Below, piece after piece: positions 44,771-54,087 of a DNA stretch of 64,000 nucleotides; the stretch's first letter is position 1, and every line of letters starts with the position of its first letter. Both the position numbers and the translations under genes were made by a program. The DNA comes from Acidobacteriota bacterium (GTDB lineage Bacteria > Acidobacteriota > Blastocatellia > Pyrinomonadales > Pyrinomonadaceae), in the NCBI GenBank assembly GCA_019639175.1, contig JAHBSK010000002.1, positions 124,001 to 188,000 on the forward strand, read 5' to 3'. Under the pieces are notes generated by a model, which saw only the letters and a list, made by a program, of their open reading frames with translations, was not told the origin of the DNA and searched no databases.

Positions 44771-45157
44771 TCAGAATGACTGACGCGGAACAAAAAGCGG
44801 TTCGTAGCTTTTTCGATAACCGTAGCCAAGGAATATGTTTGCGAGAACCAGAAACGCCGCGATCAGTATGCCCTCAGGCGCCAGCGTCAAATGAACAAAG
44901 AATATGTTGATGACGATGGGAGCAAGGATCACCAAAGCAAGCGGCACGAAAAATCCCGAGACAAGCGCGATCCCGCAGACAAGCTCAGTCACTTTCAGCA
45001 GCGTCATAAAGTAGCCCGAAGCCGCCAGGCCTTCGTTAAAAGTTTTCAACGGGCCGGTAAGTTCCGGCTGCGGGATCAAATTCGCAAAATATGCGACGGA
45101 GGAAAAGATGAATAACAGGCCGACAAGCGTTCTGACTATTATCATTGCGATCTTCAT
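44771..45157 (-). CDS. DoxX family membrane protein
   Basis: 128 residues with four transmembrane helices: RTLVGLLFIFSSVAYFA first, then LLKVTELVCGIALVSG and two more. The small DoxX fold is associated with redox or quinone-linked membrane functions. AGGAGGT stands before the start. It is the last gene of the seven-gene operon controlled from 48.1 kb. Confidence 0.8.
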   Translation of the reverse strand: MKIAMIIVRTLVGLLFIFSSVAYFANLIPQPELTGPLKTFNEGLAASGYFMTLLKVTELVCGIALVSGFFVPLALVILAPIVINIFFVHLTLAPEGILIAAFLVLANIFLGYGYRKSYEPLFVPRQSF

Positions 45158-45166
45158 TTTTAAGGT

Positions 45167-45571
45167 TTACCTCCTGAATGGAACTATTGAACGCAGCCGC
45201 GGTTCACGCAGAAAAAGTCCAAGCCACACGAGTATGCCAATATAAACAGGAAAAAGCATGTGTGTAAAGAGCGGGCTGCCAACGCGAAAATGGGTCGCTA
45301 CCGCTCCGCCCAAGTATCCAGTCAGCAGAATAGCACCGAGGACAGATGTTTGCGGGATCAGATATATCGCCAGACCGACGAGAAGTATGATGCCGACCGG
45401 GATCATCTGCTCCATTGTGTAACCGAGCGGCAATACGTTCTCTTCGATACCGGCAGGCTGTATAAATTTGACAACGCTGTCCATCAGCAGAAATGCCGCA
45501 ACCAGTCCTGTGACAATATAACCAGCCCAGGGACGCCGGGTTCCGTTGTTCGTGTTCTCATTTTCGGTCAT
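45167..45571 (-). CDS. DoxX-like membrane protein
   Basis: 134 residues. After a polar N-terminus come four transmembrane helices, with FLLMDSVVKFIQP near the first and HMLFPVYIGILVWLGLFLRE at the end, the layout of the DoxX-like family. The ATG at 45571 has AGGAG eight bases upstream; a longer frame would overlap the preceding gene. It lies nine bases upstream of the next DoxX gene. Confidence 0.8.
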   Translation of the reverse strand: MTENENTNNGTRRPWAGYIVTGLVAAFLLMDSVVKFIQPAGIEENVLPLGYTMEQMIPVGIILLVGLAIYLIPQTSVLGAILLTGYLGGAVATHFRVGSPLFTHMLFPVYIGILVWLGLFLREPRLRSIVPFRR

Positions 45572-45633
45572 ATTAACATTCTCCTGTTTGAGCAAAGATC
45601 GTGTGAGCAGACTGTCGGTGTGCCTCGCTCCTG

Positions 45634-46089
45634 TCAAACACCGTCGAAAGCGGTTTGCAGGTCAGCAAGGATGATCTTTTTCATTTGCAGCATCGCATTT
45701 GTTGCCCGGTCGGCTTTCTCGCGGTCGGGGTCGGTGATCATTTCCATAAGCTGCGGCGGCGTTATTTGCCACGAAACGCCGTATTTGTCCGTGAGCCATC
45801 CGCAAGGAAGCTGCTCGCCGCCCTCGGAAAGCGATCCGTACAGCCGGTCGATCTCTTCCTGCGTATCGGCATAGACCATAAGCGACATTCCTTGCGAGAA
45901 CGAGAAATGGTCGCCGCCGTCGTAAACGTGAAACGTCTGTCCTTCGATCTCAACGGTCGCGCCAGCCGGTTTGCCGTCAGGGCCGCGCATCGTGCTTACG
46001 ATCCGTGAATTTTTAAAGATCGACATATAAAATTCCACAGCCTCAAGGCATTTTTCCCTGTACATCAAAAAGGTCGTTATCTTTTGCAT
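45634..46089 (-). CDS. VOC/PhnB-like protein 1
   Basis: 151 residues of the vicinal-oxygen-chelate fold, in the subgroup named 3-demethylubiquinone-9 3-methyltransferase domain. It has TTFLMYREKCLEAVEFYMSIF at the start, FSFSQGMSLMVYADTQEE in the middle and CGWLTDKYGVSWQITP at the end, the signature of this subgroup. Function is unknown; related proteins bind metals or small molecules. GAGGAATT is the ribosome site. Confidence 0.85.
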   Translation of the reverse strand: MQKITTFLMYREKCLEAVEFYMSIFKNSRIVSTMRGPDGKPAGATVEIEGQTFHVYDGGDHFSFSQGMSLMVYADTQEEIDRLYGSLSEGGEQLPCGWLTDKYGVSWQITPPQLMEMITDPDREKADRATNAMLQMKKIILADLQTAFDGV

Positions 46090-46096
46090 AATTCCT

Positions 46097-46654
46097 CTAT
46101 ATTTTGTTTTCTGCCCGTTCGTAAAATAGTGAGACCATTCCTGACGGGCCTTTTCTGATCTCTTTCAGATGAAGGCCGAGCCGCACGTCATCCGAACGAA
46201 AAGCGGGTGTTCCGCTGCCAATGACAAAGGGTGTAATCATCATCCGAAATTCGTCGATGACTCCCATTTTGACAAGAGAAGCAGCCAGTGCGGAACTGCC
46301 AAATACCGCTATGTCCTTGTTCGTCGAATTTTTGATCTCAGCTATCGTTTCGGACGAGAGTTCACTGTAAAGTGTCGTGTTCGTCCAATCCGATCGCTTC
46401 AGTTTGCGGGAAAACACATATTTGGGTATGGCATTCATCTGCTCGGCCTGCCAGCCAGTTGCGGTCGGCCAATGATCGACGAAAAGGTCGTAGGTCTTGC
46501 GGCCCAGTATCATTGCACCTATCGACCCCAGCATTTCGTCAGCATAGGCCTCGAAATCATCATCGGTGAACAAGGCGGTCTCGCGCAGGTCGCCTTCCGG
46601 CCCTTCCATAAAGCCGTCCAGCGATAACGAGACCTGCCAAAATACTTTGCTCAT
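46097..46654 (-). CDS. RibD C-terminal / dihydrofolate reductase-like protein
   Basis: 185 residues. It begins SKVFWQVSLSLDGFMEGPEGD, followed by LGSIGAMILGRKTYDLF and KDIAVFGSSALAASLVKMGVIDE, all standard for the YyaP/RibD_C branch of the reductase fold, likely NADPH-dependent. The substrate is not known. The start lies just after the stop of the SnoaL-like gene. Confidence 0.87.
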   Translation of the reverse strand: MSKVFWQVSLSLDGFMEGPEGDLRETALFTDDDFEAYADEMLGSIGAMILGRKTYDLFVDHWPTATGWQAEQMNAIPKYVFSRKLKRSDWTNTTLYSELSSETIAEIKNSTNKDIAVFGSSALAASLVKMGVIDEFRMMITPFVIGSGTPAFRSDDVRLGLHLKEIRKGPSGMVSLFYERAENKI

Positions 46655-46656
46655 TG

Positions 46657-47043
46657 TCAGCCTGTATGTGCGGCGTTTGATTCTTCTTCCGATTTTTCTT
46701 TTACCACAAAAGAGGTCAGAGAAGAGACCTTGTCACCGCTGAACTGATAGATGTCGCAATAGTTATATGAATTTTTCACGCCGTCGGCATCTTTCATCGT
46801 CATATTGCCGCTGCAAACCACGCCGTTGCCTTCGGCAATGAGCAGGTCGGTCGTGAACGCAGGCGGTTCGTGGCCTTCCATTGAACTCATCCATTCACGG
46901 ATATTGTTCTTGCCGGTCACTGTCTTTTCACCTGCCATCGTCCAGACGATATCTTCGGTGCAATGGCCGAGAAATTCTTCGGTATCATTTTTTGTGAACG
47001 ATGCGTTTATCGCCTCTACTATTTGTTTCTTATCATTAGACAT
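46657..47043 (-). CDS. SnoaL/NTF2-like protein
   Basis: 128 residues of the cone-shaped NTF2-like fold: an N-terminal helix IVEAINASFTKNDTEEFLGH, then EDIVWTMAGEKTVTGKNNIREWM, and three long strands including GVVCSGNMTMKDADG. Such proteins bind or isomerise small molecules. AAAGGAGT precedes the start. Third gene of the operon. Confidence 0.82.
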   Translation of the reverse strand: MSNDKKQIVEAINASFTKNDTEEFLGHCTEDIVWTMAGEKTVTGKNNIREWMSSMEGHEPPAFTTDLLIAEGNGVVCSGNMTMKDADGVKNSYNYCDIYQFSGDKVSSLTSFVVKEKSEEESNAAHTG

Positions 47044-47057
47044 AATGTTTACTCCTT

Positions 47058-47504
47058 TTATTTCTCACCGCTGACATCGGCGTTTATCAGCCAGTTGATG
47101 CCGAATTTATCAACAAAGCTGCCGAAATAGCCGCCCCAAAATGCGTCTTCCATCGGCATCTGGACGGTTCCGCCTGCAGATAATCCGGCAAACAGCCTGT
47201 CTGCCTCTTCGCGTGAACCAAGCCCGATGGCGACGGTCACGTTGTTGCCCTGAATACATGGCGGGCCAAAGCCTTTGAGCGAATCAGACGCCATGATAAA
47301 ACTGCCGTCCGAAATGGGCAGGCACATGTGCATCACTTTGCCTTTGTCATCTTCGGAAAGATTCATTTCGCCCTCGTCGCATCCGGGCATTTCGCCCCAC
47401 CGCATTATCGGCCCGGCGAAATCACCGCCGAAAACCGAGCGGTAAAAATTCATCGCTTCTTCACAGTTACCTTCAAAATTAAGATACGGATTGATGTTTG
47501 TCAT
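47058..47504 (-). CDS. VOC/PhnB-like protein 2
   Basis: 148 residues of the PhnB/YjdN subgroup: INPYLNFEGNCEEAMNFYRS at the start, MRWGEMPGCDEGEMNLSEDD, and AFWGGYFGSFVDKFGINWLI at the end. The family resembles glyoxalases but usually lacks a proven reaction. AAAGGAG is seen upstream. Second gene of the operon. Confidence 0.87.
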   Translation of the reverse strand: MTNINPYLNFEGNCEEAMNFYRSVFGGDFAGPIMRWGEMPGCDEGEMNLSEDDKGKVMHMCLPISDGSFIMASDSLKGFGPPCIQGNNVTVAIGLGSREEADRLFAGLSAGGTVQMPMEDAFWGGYFGSFVDKFGINWLINADVSGEK

Positions 47505-47591
47505 TGGATCGTTGATCTCCTTTATTCTTTTTGTTTGTATTTGGTATCTGTCGGGCGGAATCCATACGTATTCAAGCCCGATGCTTACTTC

Positions 47592-48011
47592 CTAATCTTC
47601 GATCAAAGAAAGAAAATTCCCAGCGGGATCCCTGAACCAGGCGATATTCGGCCCGTCATCTGACCTTGCTCCGCGAAAGATATGTTTATCGTCCGTTTTG
47701 ATGTTGCCGTCAAAGTCCTCGAAGATCACGCCGCGATCCGAAAGCTCGTCCACGGCCGCGTCAATGTCCGAAACAGGGAAATTCAGGACGGTAAATGTCG
47801 CGGGTTCATGATCTTCTTTTACGTAGATGAAAACGTCGGAACCCGAGCCAAAACTAATTTGAAGTCCCTCTTTTGTTTCGCTGACAGTGAGTCCCAGAAT
47901 ATTTTGATAAAAATCCAGAGCTGCTTTTGCGTCGTTGGTAGAGAAACTGCTGAATGCCGACGAAGCTATTGCTTCACGTTTATTTTTTGCAGTGCTTACT
48001 GTTCCAGGCAT
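47592..48011 (-). CDS. VOC/glyoxalase-like protein 3
   Basis: 139 residues with one VOC module: FSTNDAKAALDFYQNILGLTV at the start and IAWFRDPAGNFLSLIED at the end, the usual glyoxalase/bleomycin-resistance pattern. TAGGAGGT is a strong ribosome site. First gene of the leftward operon, facing the HxlR regulator across 204 bases. Confidence 0.85.
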   Translation of the reverse strand: MPGTVSTAKNKREAIASSAFSSFSTNDAKAALDFYQNILGLTVSETKEGLQISFGSGSDVFIYVKEDHEPATFTVLNFPVSDIDAAVDELSDRGVIFEDFDGNIKTDDKHIFRGARSDDGPNIAWFRDPAGNFLSLIED

Positions 48012-48142
48012 TTTATACCTCCTATGCCATTTTGTTTTGATTCGATACGTTTATTAACGCTGATCGGGGAATAGACGTAATACAGCAATAATCATTCCTG
48101 TTCAAAGACATTTTTCTTATCTAAAAAAAGCTAACACAGGTT

Positions 48143-48159
48143 ACTTGCAAAGTGCAAGT
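48143..48159. promoter_or_regulatory. HxlR operator candidate 1
   Basis: A perfect inverted repeat, ACTTGCA-AAG-TGCAAGT, in the intergenic region between the HxlR gene and its divergent operon. Confidence 0.65.
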
Positions 48160-48163
48160 ATTT

Positions 48164-48192
48164 TTACTTGTTTTTTGCAAGTATGTTATAAT
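48164..48192 (+). promoter_or_regulatory. Promoter of the HxlR gene overlapping operator 2
   Basis: TATAAT at 48187-48192 lies 17 bases after TTACTT (48164-48169). The -35 box falls inside the second operator, so the regulator would repress itself. Confidence 0.5.
48166..48182. promoter_or_regulatory. HxlR operator candidate 2
   Basis: ACTTG-N7-CAAGT, the same half-sites as operator 1 with a T-rich centre. The centres of the two sites are 23 bases apart, about two helical turns. Confidence 0.6.
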
Positions 48193-48215
48193 GGATGCAG
48201 GAGGTTCGATAAAGA

Positions 48216-48659
48216 TTGGAAAATACTTGCCCGCTCAATTACGGATTGGAGATATTCGGCGACAGATGGTCACTGCTTGTTATCCGTGACATCGCTTTTT
48301 GGGGAAAGAAAACATACGGGGAATTTCTAAGCTCAAACGAGCGTCCGGCCACGAACATACTGGCAGGGCGTCTTGCACGTCTGGAAAAGAATGGTTTTAT
48401 CGTCAAAAGAACAGATGAAAAGGACAAGCGCAAGGAAATATATTCGCTCACCGAAAAGGGCCTTGACCTGATACCGATGCTGATGGAGATAGGAGCGTGG
48501 AGCGCCAAATACGATCCGCGACAGCCTGAAGAATTCAAACAGTTTGTCACAATGGTCCGCGCCGATCAGCAAAGGCTTACTGCTCATTTTATAGACAAGG
48601 TGAGAAACGGTGGGGCGATATTTGCTGACGCCGTCGGACGTCAGTCAACAGACAGTTGA
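48216..48659 (+). CDS. HxlR family transcriptional regulator
   Basis: 147 residues. The winged helix starts CPLNYGLEIFGDRWSLLVIRD, with the invariant N-terminal cysteine of this family, then NILAGRLARLEKNGFIVKR as recognition helix and wing. HxlR proteins often sense electrophiles or hypochlorite through that cysteine. The start is a TTG, chosen because it places the cysteine at residue 5 as in relatives; GGAGG lies 11 bases upstream. Divergent to the seven-gene operon it probably controls. Confidence 0.9.
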   Translation: MENTCPLNYGLEIFGDRWSLLVIRDIAFWGKKTYGEFLSSNERPATNILAGRLARLEKNGFIVKRTDEKDKRKEIYSLTEKGLDLIPMLMEIGAWSAKYDPRQPEEFKQFVTMVRADQQRLTAHFIDKVRNGGAIFADAVGRQSTDS

Positions 48660-48730
48660 ATTTATCCCGGATCAGGCGTTCGAAAAATTCCGAAACGAAA
48701 AGTGTTTATCGTAGTCAGGAAGTTTTAGTT

Positions 48731-48811
48731 CTAACAGTTAAAAGTCGGTTAGTTTATAGTTGATAGTTAAACAAACTGATAACTGTAAACTATTTAACTG
48801 TAAACTGTTAG
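48731..48811. repeat. AT-rich inverted repeat upstream of the DUF488 gene
   Basis: The outer arms CTAACAGTT (48731-48739) and AACTGTTAG (48803-48811) are perfect. The inner arms AGTTTATAGTT.../...AACTGTAAACT are imperfect. It is built from AACTG/CAGTT units, another palindromic intergenic repeat of the window. Confidence 0.6.
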
Positions 48812-48831
48812 AAGTATTTATCTTTATAAAA

Positions 48832-49179
48832 ATGAGCATGAAAATAAAACGCGCGTACGAGGAACCGTCTAAGAGCGACGGCAGGCGGATATTGGTGGAT
48901 CGCCTTTGGCCGCGCGGCCTGACAAAAGAAAAAGCGGCGGTCGATATGTGGCTGAAGGAGATCGCACCAAGCACCGACCTGCGCAAATGGTTCGGCCACG
49001 ACCCGGCAAAATGGAATGAGTTTCAGAAACGCTACATAAAAGAACTGGACGCAAACCCCGAACCGGTGAACACCATAAAAGAACTGGCGAAAAAAGGAAC
49101 CGTCACACTCATTTACGGAGCAAGGGACGAGGAGTACAACGACGCCGTTGTGCTGCGCGGTTATTTGGCAAAAGACTGA
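48832..49179 (+). CDS. DUF488 family protein
   Basis: 115 residues. It contains RILVDRLWPRGLTKEKA, DMWLKEIAPSTDLRKWFGHDP and LIYGARDEEYNDAVVLRGYL, the complete DUF488 (YeaO-like) signature with its conserved Arg, Trp and Asp residues. Function unknown; some relatives are linked to heavy-metal or redox stress. Two ATGs (48832, 48838) are possible starts. Confidence 0.88.
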   Translation: MSMKIKRAYEEPSKSDGRRILVDRLWPRGLTKEKAAVDMWLKEIAPSTDLRKWFGHDPAKWNEFQKRYIKELDANPEPVNTIKELAKKGTVTLIYGARDEEYNDAVVLRGYLAKD

Positions 49180-49351
49180 GATCGTTTTAAAGCCAAGTCG
49201 CGGTGCCGCAAAGCTGCCAGGACTTTAAACGCCTTAATTAACTAACAGTCTTTCACTATTTACCATAATTTACGATGTACGAAACCACTCTGGTTGGGCC
49301 ACCATAGTAAATATTGGCGGGATAAAATCTTGATATGCTATTATTTTTACA

Positions 49352-49582
49352 ATGACACGCCAGATCTCAAGCAGAATAACGGTCAATCCCAAACAGTGCG
49401 GAGGACATCCGTGTATTCGCGGAATGCGCATTCGAGTTTCCGATGTGATCGATCTTTTTGCAAGCGGGCTGACCGCTGAAGAGATACTTGAAGAAATGCC
49501 TGACCTTGAAGCGGAAGACCTGCAAGCCGCTCTTCAGTATGCCTCCGATCGTATAAACCATCCGGTACTTATCGCGGCATGA
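49352..49582 (+). CDS. DUF433 antitoxin-type protein
   Basis: 76 residues: RITVNPKQCGGHPCIRGMRIRVSDVIDLFASG, the classical DUF433 start (GxPxIxGTRI), followed by the helix ILEEMPDLEAEDLQAALQYA. It is a small winged-helix-like antitoxin that pairs with PIN-like DUF5615 toxins. It overlaps its partner by four bases (ATGA). The region 49180-49351 before it holds no gene. Confidence 0.9.
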   Translation: MTRQISSRITVNPKQCGGHPCIRGMRIRVSDVIDLFASGLTAEEILEEMPDLEAEDLQAALQYASDRINHPVLIAA

Positions 49583-49908
49583 TCTGGATAGACGCACAAC
49601 TTTCACCGGCTATCGCATTTTGGATCCGCGAGACTTTCGGCATTGACGCAAAAGCTCTGCGTGAGATCGGATTGCGTGATGCGGAAGATGAAGAAATATT
49701 CAGGGCCGCATCGGAAGCCAATACGGTAGTGATGACAAACGACCGAGATTTTGTCCTGCTTCTCCAACGGTTTGGGCCGCCTCCGAAAGTGATCCTGCTG
49801 TCTTGCGGCAACACATCGAACGCAAATCTGAAAATAATACTTAGCGCTACTCTTAAAGATGCTTTAGGCCTTTTAGAGTTGGGCGAGGAACTCGTTGAGA
49901 TACAATGA
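49579..49908 (+). CDS. DUF5615 PIN-like toxin
   Basis: 109 residues. The PIN-like acids are visible: Asp in MIWIDAQLSPAIA, then GLRDAEDEEIF, and VVMTNDRDFVLLL. DUF5615 proteins are presumed RNases acting as toxins. The ATG lies within the last four bases of the DUF433 gene, giving a type II toxin-antitoxin operon of typical order (antitoxin first). Confidence 0.9.
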   Translation: MIWIDAQLSPAIAFWIRETFGIDAKALREIGLRDAEDEEIFRAASEANTVVMTNDRDFVLLLQRFGPPPKVILLSCGNTSNANLKIILSATLKDALGLLELGEELVEIQ

Positions 49909-50085
49909 AAAGGCTTGCGGCGTCAGCGGTAATTAGTAGAAGGTTTGAATCTTGCGTCGGCTTTAAAAGGAAATGTCATATTTGCTGCGTCAGCGGTGTT
50001 CCCATTAAAAGAGATTGAATAATAAGCATCATTAGGAACTGTCAGTTCGAGTTCTACCGACATCGTGAAAAAGGAGATGGAAATT

Positions 50086-50715
50086 ATGAATCGTATCGCT
50101 TCTATCTTATCGCTTGTGGCTGCAACAACCGTAGTTTTCATTTTTATGGCCGGTACTGCGATTTCGCAGGGCGTCGAGGAGCGAAATGTTTCGGCCGGGA
50201 AGTCCAATAATTATGGGAACGGTGATGAACTCGCTGATCTTTTGGATCGTCAGAGAGCCTTGGAGACATCTGCAATTGAAGCCTTTGAAAGAAGGGATTT
50301 TGAAGAGGCCGAGGAGCAAATTATTGAATCCTTATCATTATCTCGAAAATTAGCCAGTCATAGTAAGGCTATTGAGGTGAAGCGTGGACATACTGAACAC
50401 GTGACCAGTGTTATTCTTGGCCTTATAGAATTGGAAAAAGGAGGAACGGCAAAAGCTGCTGAATATTTGTTGACGGCCGGACGCATCTCTGTTCCTTCTC
50501 CTGTTTTAATGACGTTCGGCCCTGATATGCTTTTGGCAAAAAGACTACTCGAAAAAGGGGAACGTGAGACGGTTTTAAAGTATTTGGAAGATTGCGCCGT
50601 ATTCTGGCAAGAAGAGAACGGCAGATTAGCCGCCTGGAAACAGACTATTGAAGAAGGCGGGATACCGGATTTCAAATATAATCTGATAAGCGTGATCAAG
50701 CCCGAGCAAAACTGA
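50086..50715 (+). CDS. Exported protein of unknown function
   Basis: 209 residues. The signal peptide runs to about AISQG. A helical region follows, with SAIEAFERRDFEEAEEQIIES and SVILGLIELEKGGTAKAAEYLL resembling degenerate TPR helices. No family is recognised. The ATG at 50086 has AAGGAG nine bases upstream; an earlier GTG at 50065 is less likely. It stands alone before a terminator shared with typA. Confidence 0.55.
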   Translation: MNRIASILSLVAATTVVFIFMAGTAISQGVEERNVSAGKSNNYGNGDELADLLDRQRALETSAIEAFERRDFEEAEEQIIESLSLSRKLASHSKAIEVKRGHTEHVTSVILGLIELEKGGTAKAAEYLLTAGRISVPSPVLMTFGPDMLLAKRLLEKGERETVLKYLEDCAVFWQEENGRLAAWKQTIEEGGIPDFKYNLISVIKPEQN

Positions 50716-50752
50716 GAGGGCTTTCGAGTTTGATCGGAAATAGACAACACAA

Positions 50753-50788
50753 GGGCGGTCTGTTTATCCAGACCGTCCTTATTTCTTT
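50753..50788. terminator. Terminator between convergent exported-protein gene and typA
   Basis: GGGCGGTCTG (50753-50762) pairs with CAGACCGTCC (50769-50778) around TTTATC, one G-U pair, followed by TTATTTCTTT. The typA stop codon overlaps its end. Confidence 0.75.
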
Positions 50789-52590
50789 GGCCGTTCGTTG
50801 GCTTTTAACACACGCTTTCTTAGTCTTATTGCCTTTGGCGTTACTTCGATGAGTTCGTCGTCGGCGATGAATTCCAAAGCTCGTTCGAGCGACATATCAC
50901 GAACGGGAACAAGCCGCATTGCCTCATCGGCGGAGGTCGTTCGCATGTTCGTGAGCTTTTTCTCCTTGATCGCGTTGACGTCCAGATCGACCGCTCTGGC
51001 GTTTTCGCCGACGATCATTCCTTCATAGACCTTGACGCCGGGTTTGATGAAAAGCGTGCCGCGTTCCTGGAGGTTGTAGAGCGAATAGGTCGTCGATTCG
51101 CCCATGCGGTCGGCGACGAGCGAACCGGTCGAACGGTTCTTCATTTCGCCCTGCCATTTGTCAAAACGCAGAAAGATGGTGTTCAGCAATCCTGTGCCTT
51201 TTGTCTCTGTCAAAAACTCACCGCGAAAACCGATCAGGCCTCGCGACGGTATCTCATATTCCAGCCGGACACGGCCCGAGCCGTTGTTTATCATTTTGGT
51301 CATCTGGCCTTTGCGGCGGCCCAGAGCCTCGGTGACAACGCCGATGAATTCTTCCGGCACATCGATGACGACCTGTTCAAATGGCTCAAGCGTCTCGCCC
51401 GTGGTTTCGTCTTTTTGTGTGATGACCTCGGGTTTTGACACCTGCACTTCGTAACCCTCTCGGCGCATCATTTCTATCAGGATGGCAAGCTGCAGTTCGC
51501 CGCGGCCCGATACCTTGAACTGCTCTGCCGCTTCTGTCTGGGTAATGCGCAGAGCGACATTGCCGAGCAGTTCGCGGTCGAGCCTGTCTTTTATCTGTCG
51601 TGATGTGACGAATTTGCCGTCGATGCCGGAGAACGGCGAGGTGTTGACGCCGAAGATCATCGAGATGGTCGGTTCATCAACGGCGATGACCGGCAAAGGC
51701 GTCGGGTTATCCGGCAAGGTGATCGTCTCACCGATGTTTATGTCATCAAAACCCGCAAGCGCGACGATCTCGCCGACGCCTGCAGATTCTACGCTGACAC
51801 GTTCGAGGCCTTCGAAAACAAAAAGCTCTTTAACGCGTGTTTTTTGTATGGAACCGTCACGTTTAGAAACGGCGACCTCCTGATTTTTGCTTATCGTGCC
51901 GGAGAACATACGTCCGATGGCAAGGCGTCCGACGAATGCGTTGTAATCTATGTTTGCGACGAGAAGCTGCAGGGCATCTTCACGCACCGCCTTTGGAGCC
52001 GGAATGGTCTCAAGCACCTGGTCGAAAAGCGGCCTGAGGTCTTTGCTTTCGTCAGCAAGGTCTTTTTTCGCGATGCCGTCACGCGAGATCGAATAAAGTA
52101 TCGGAAATTCTATCTGTTCATCGGTCGCACCGAGGTCGATGAAAAGGTCGTAAATTTCATTGACGACCTCTTCGGGGCGTGCGTCCTGGCGGTCTATCTT
52201 ATTTACCAATGCAATGCAGGGAAGTTTCAGTTCCAATGCCTTGCGGAGCACAAAACGCGTTTGCGGCAGACAGCCTTCCGCTGAATCGACCAGAAGAACG
52301 ATGCCATCGACCATTTTCAGAACGCGTTCCACCTCGCCGCCGAAATCAGCGTGGCCCGGCGTATCGACGATGTTTATTTTGTGATCGCCGTAACGCACGG
52401 AGGTGTTCTTTGCCATGATGGTGATGCCGCGTTCGCGTTCGATGTCCATCGAGTCCATAACGCGTTCGACCACCGCTTCGTTGTCGCGATATGTGCCTGA
52501 TTGCTGAAGCATTGCGTCAACGAGCGTTGTCTTGCCGTGATCGACGTGAGCGATGATGGCGATATTTCTGATCTTGTCTGCTGTAACCAT
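50779..52590 (-). CDS. typA: Ribosome-binding GTPase TypA/BipA
   Basis: 603 residues. A translational GTPase that acts on ribosome assembly and stress or cold adaptation. The G motifs are [11 protein letters not shown] (G1), ERERGITI (G2), DTPGHADF (G3) and ALVNKIDRQ (G4). The C-terminal BipA-specific domain has [16 protein letters not shown] and [12 protein letters not shown]. The ATG at 52590 ([15 protein letters not shown]) is the family start; the frame upstream is not conserved. Confidence 0.97.
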   Translation of the reverse strand: MVTADKIRNIAIIAHVDHGKTTLVDAMLQQSGTYRDNEAVVERVMDSMDIERERGITIMAKNTSVRYGDHKINIVDTPGHADFGGEVERVLKMVDGIVLLVDSAEGCLPQTRFVLRKALELKLPCIALVNKIDRQDARPEEVVNEIYDLFIDLGATDEQIEFPILYSISRDGIAKKDLADESKDLRPLFDQVLETIPAPKAVREDALQLLVANIDYNAFVGRLAIGRMFSGTISKNQEVAVSKRDGSIQKTRVKELFVFEGLERVSVESAGVGEIVALAGFDDINIGETITLPDNPTPLPVIAVDEPTISMIFGVNTSPFSGIDGKFVTSRQIKDRLDRELLGNVALRITQTEAAEQFKVSGRGELQLAILIEMMRREGYEVQVSKPEVITQKDETTGETLEPFEQVVIDVPEEFIGVVTEALGRRKGQMTKMINNGSGRVRLEYEIPSRGLIGFRGEFLTETKGTGLLNTIFLRFDKWQGEMKNRSTGSLVADRMGESTTYSLYNLQERGTLFIKPGVKVYEGMIVGENARAVDLDVNAIKEKKLTNMRTTSADEAMRLVPVRDMSLERALEFIADDELIEVTPKAIRLRKRVLKANERPKK

Positions 52591-52662
52591 AAATGTATTG
52601 GATATAAGTTCGTAAAAAAGCGAAACAAAAATGATGACGGATTGAGGGTCAAAACGCAAACG

Positions 52663-52695
52663 AAAAAGGCCGAATGGACAGATGCCCATTCGGCC
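52663..52695 (-). terminator. Terminator of the BON-domain gene
   Basis: GGCCGAATGG (52668-52677) pairs perfectly with CCATTCGGCC (52686-52695). On the minus strand it is followed by TTTTTCG. It ends leftward transcription from the BON gene before typA. Confidence 0.8.
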
Positions 52696-52718
52696 CGGAG
52701 GCGGACGCAGCAGGCGGC

Positions 52719-53267
52719 CTAGCCCGCCTTTTTGTCAACCTTAAGGTTGTTGGTCACAGAAAAAGCGTTTCGTACCGACCTTGCCGCGATATTGGCAAGG
52801 TTAACATCAGTACTGGTGGCAACTGAACCCTCAAGCGTTATGTGGCCGTTCTCCACGATCAGCCTGATCGACGGGTTGACGGCGTGCATATACCGTGACA
52901 GGCCGCCGTGATTAGCGATGCTCCTTGCCAGGTCGCGCCGTATCGTCTCATCAAAACCGCCTATCGGCAGTACCTCGATATTGTTGACGACCTTTTCCAC
53001 ACCGGCCAGCCTCTTTACGGCAGCGGCTGCCTCTGACTTGTTGGTTGCATTGCGAACCTTTCCGTCCAATGTGACGACGCCTCCGTCAACCGTGAAGCTG
53101 ATATGATCGAACAGCTCATAGTAGGGCAGCTTATTTATCTGGCGCTGCACCTCGCGTTCAAGCGCGGATGTGGAAACCTCGCCGGAATATGTCTGCGCAT
53201 TGACCCCGACGAGCGAAAATGTCAAAAATGCGAATGATAACAGCAATACTTTGTTGAATGATCTCAT
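52719..53267 (-). CDS. Exported protein with two BON domains
   Basis: 182 residues with a signal peptide (to about VNAQ). Two BON modules follow. The first has [21 protein letters not shown] (about 57-77) and [12 protein letters not shown]. The second has [21 protein letters not shown] (about 133-153) and [12 protein letters not shown] domains bind membranes or lipids and are common in osmotic-stress periplasmic proteins such as OsmY. Single gene with its own terminator. Confidence 0.9.
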   Translation of the reverse strand: MRSFNKVLLLSFAFLTFSLVGVNAQTYSGEVSTSALEREVQRQINKLPYYELFDHISFTVDGGVVTLDGKVRNATNKSEAAAAVKRLAGVEKVVNNIEVLPIGGFDETIRRDLARSIANHGGLSRYMHAVNPSIRLIVENGHITLEGSVATSTDVNLANIAARSVRNAFSVTNNLKVDKKAG

Positions 53268-53394
53268 AATATGTCGTTCTCCCTGTCATGGCTGAATATC
53301 GACGCCCAAACCACGACGCTATTATTAGAACGTCAAATATTTGACTCACTTGCAATAAAAAAAGATGCACAAAAAAATAAATCTGAAATGCGAT

Positions 53395-53853
53395 CTAAAT
53401 ATTTGCCGTAGTTTGCCGAATGGCCTCAAAAAGCACGATACCGGCAGCGGTCGCCAGATTTAGGCTGCGGACATTGGGGTTCTGCATGGGTATGGTGAGG
53501 CAGTTTTTAGGGTTTTGTGTCAGTATGTCGTTCGGCAGGCCTCTGGTTTCCGGGCCGAAGATCATGCAGTCTCCGTCACGAAATTTCCAGTCAGTGTAAT
53601 ACCTGGCGGCCTTTGTCGTGAGGTAAACGAACCTTGACCCCGCAAGTGAAGCATATAAAGCATTTATATCGATATGACGATGCAGGTTTACCTCGTTCCA
53701 GTAGTCGAGTCCGGCCCGTTTCAGCGTTCGGTCATCCATTCTAAAACCGGTGACGCCGACAATATGCAGATGCGTATGCGTTGCCGCGCACAGGCGAGCA
53801 ATGTTGCCCGTATTGGGCGGAATTTCCGGTTCGTAAAGCGCGATATGGAGCAT
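53395..53853 (-). CDS. trmL: tRNA (cytidine/uridine-34 2'-O)-methyltransferase
   Basis: 152 residues of the SPOUT family. It methylates the wobble ribose of tRNA-Leu. It begins MLHIALYEPEIPPNTGNIAR, and the knot motifs GDCMIFGPETRGLPNDIL and IPMQNPNVRSLNLATAAGIV follow, all characteristic of TrmL (YibK). Full length. It lies alone between the BON gene and a rightward exported protein. Confidence 0.95.
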   Translation of the reverse strand: MLHIALYEPEIPPNTGNIARLCAATHTHLHIVGVTGFRMDDRTLKRAGLDYWNEVNLHRHIDINALYASLAGSRFVYLTTKAARYYTDWKFRDGDCMIFGPETRGLPNDILTQNPKNCLTIPMQNPNVRSLNLATAAGIVLFEAIRQTTANI

Positions 53854-54087
53854 ATCTGGTCAATTTTGCCGTTTTGGTGTCAGAACAGAGCTTACATCGC
53901 CGGAGTGTCGGGCGGCAAATCATTGGCCGAGAGGCACCGAAACCGCTGTGGGAATATATTGAACGTGCATCCTTTGCGGCGGAAAGGTCATCAATTTATC
54001 TGGGTTTTCACTTGAAAGCGATGCCCAAAGCATCGGTTTGTGCTACAATCCGTTTTTGTATTTTTACCTTTAGACTAGGAGAATTAT

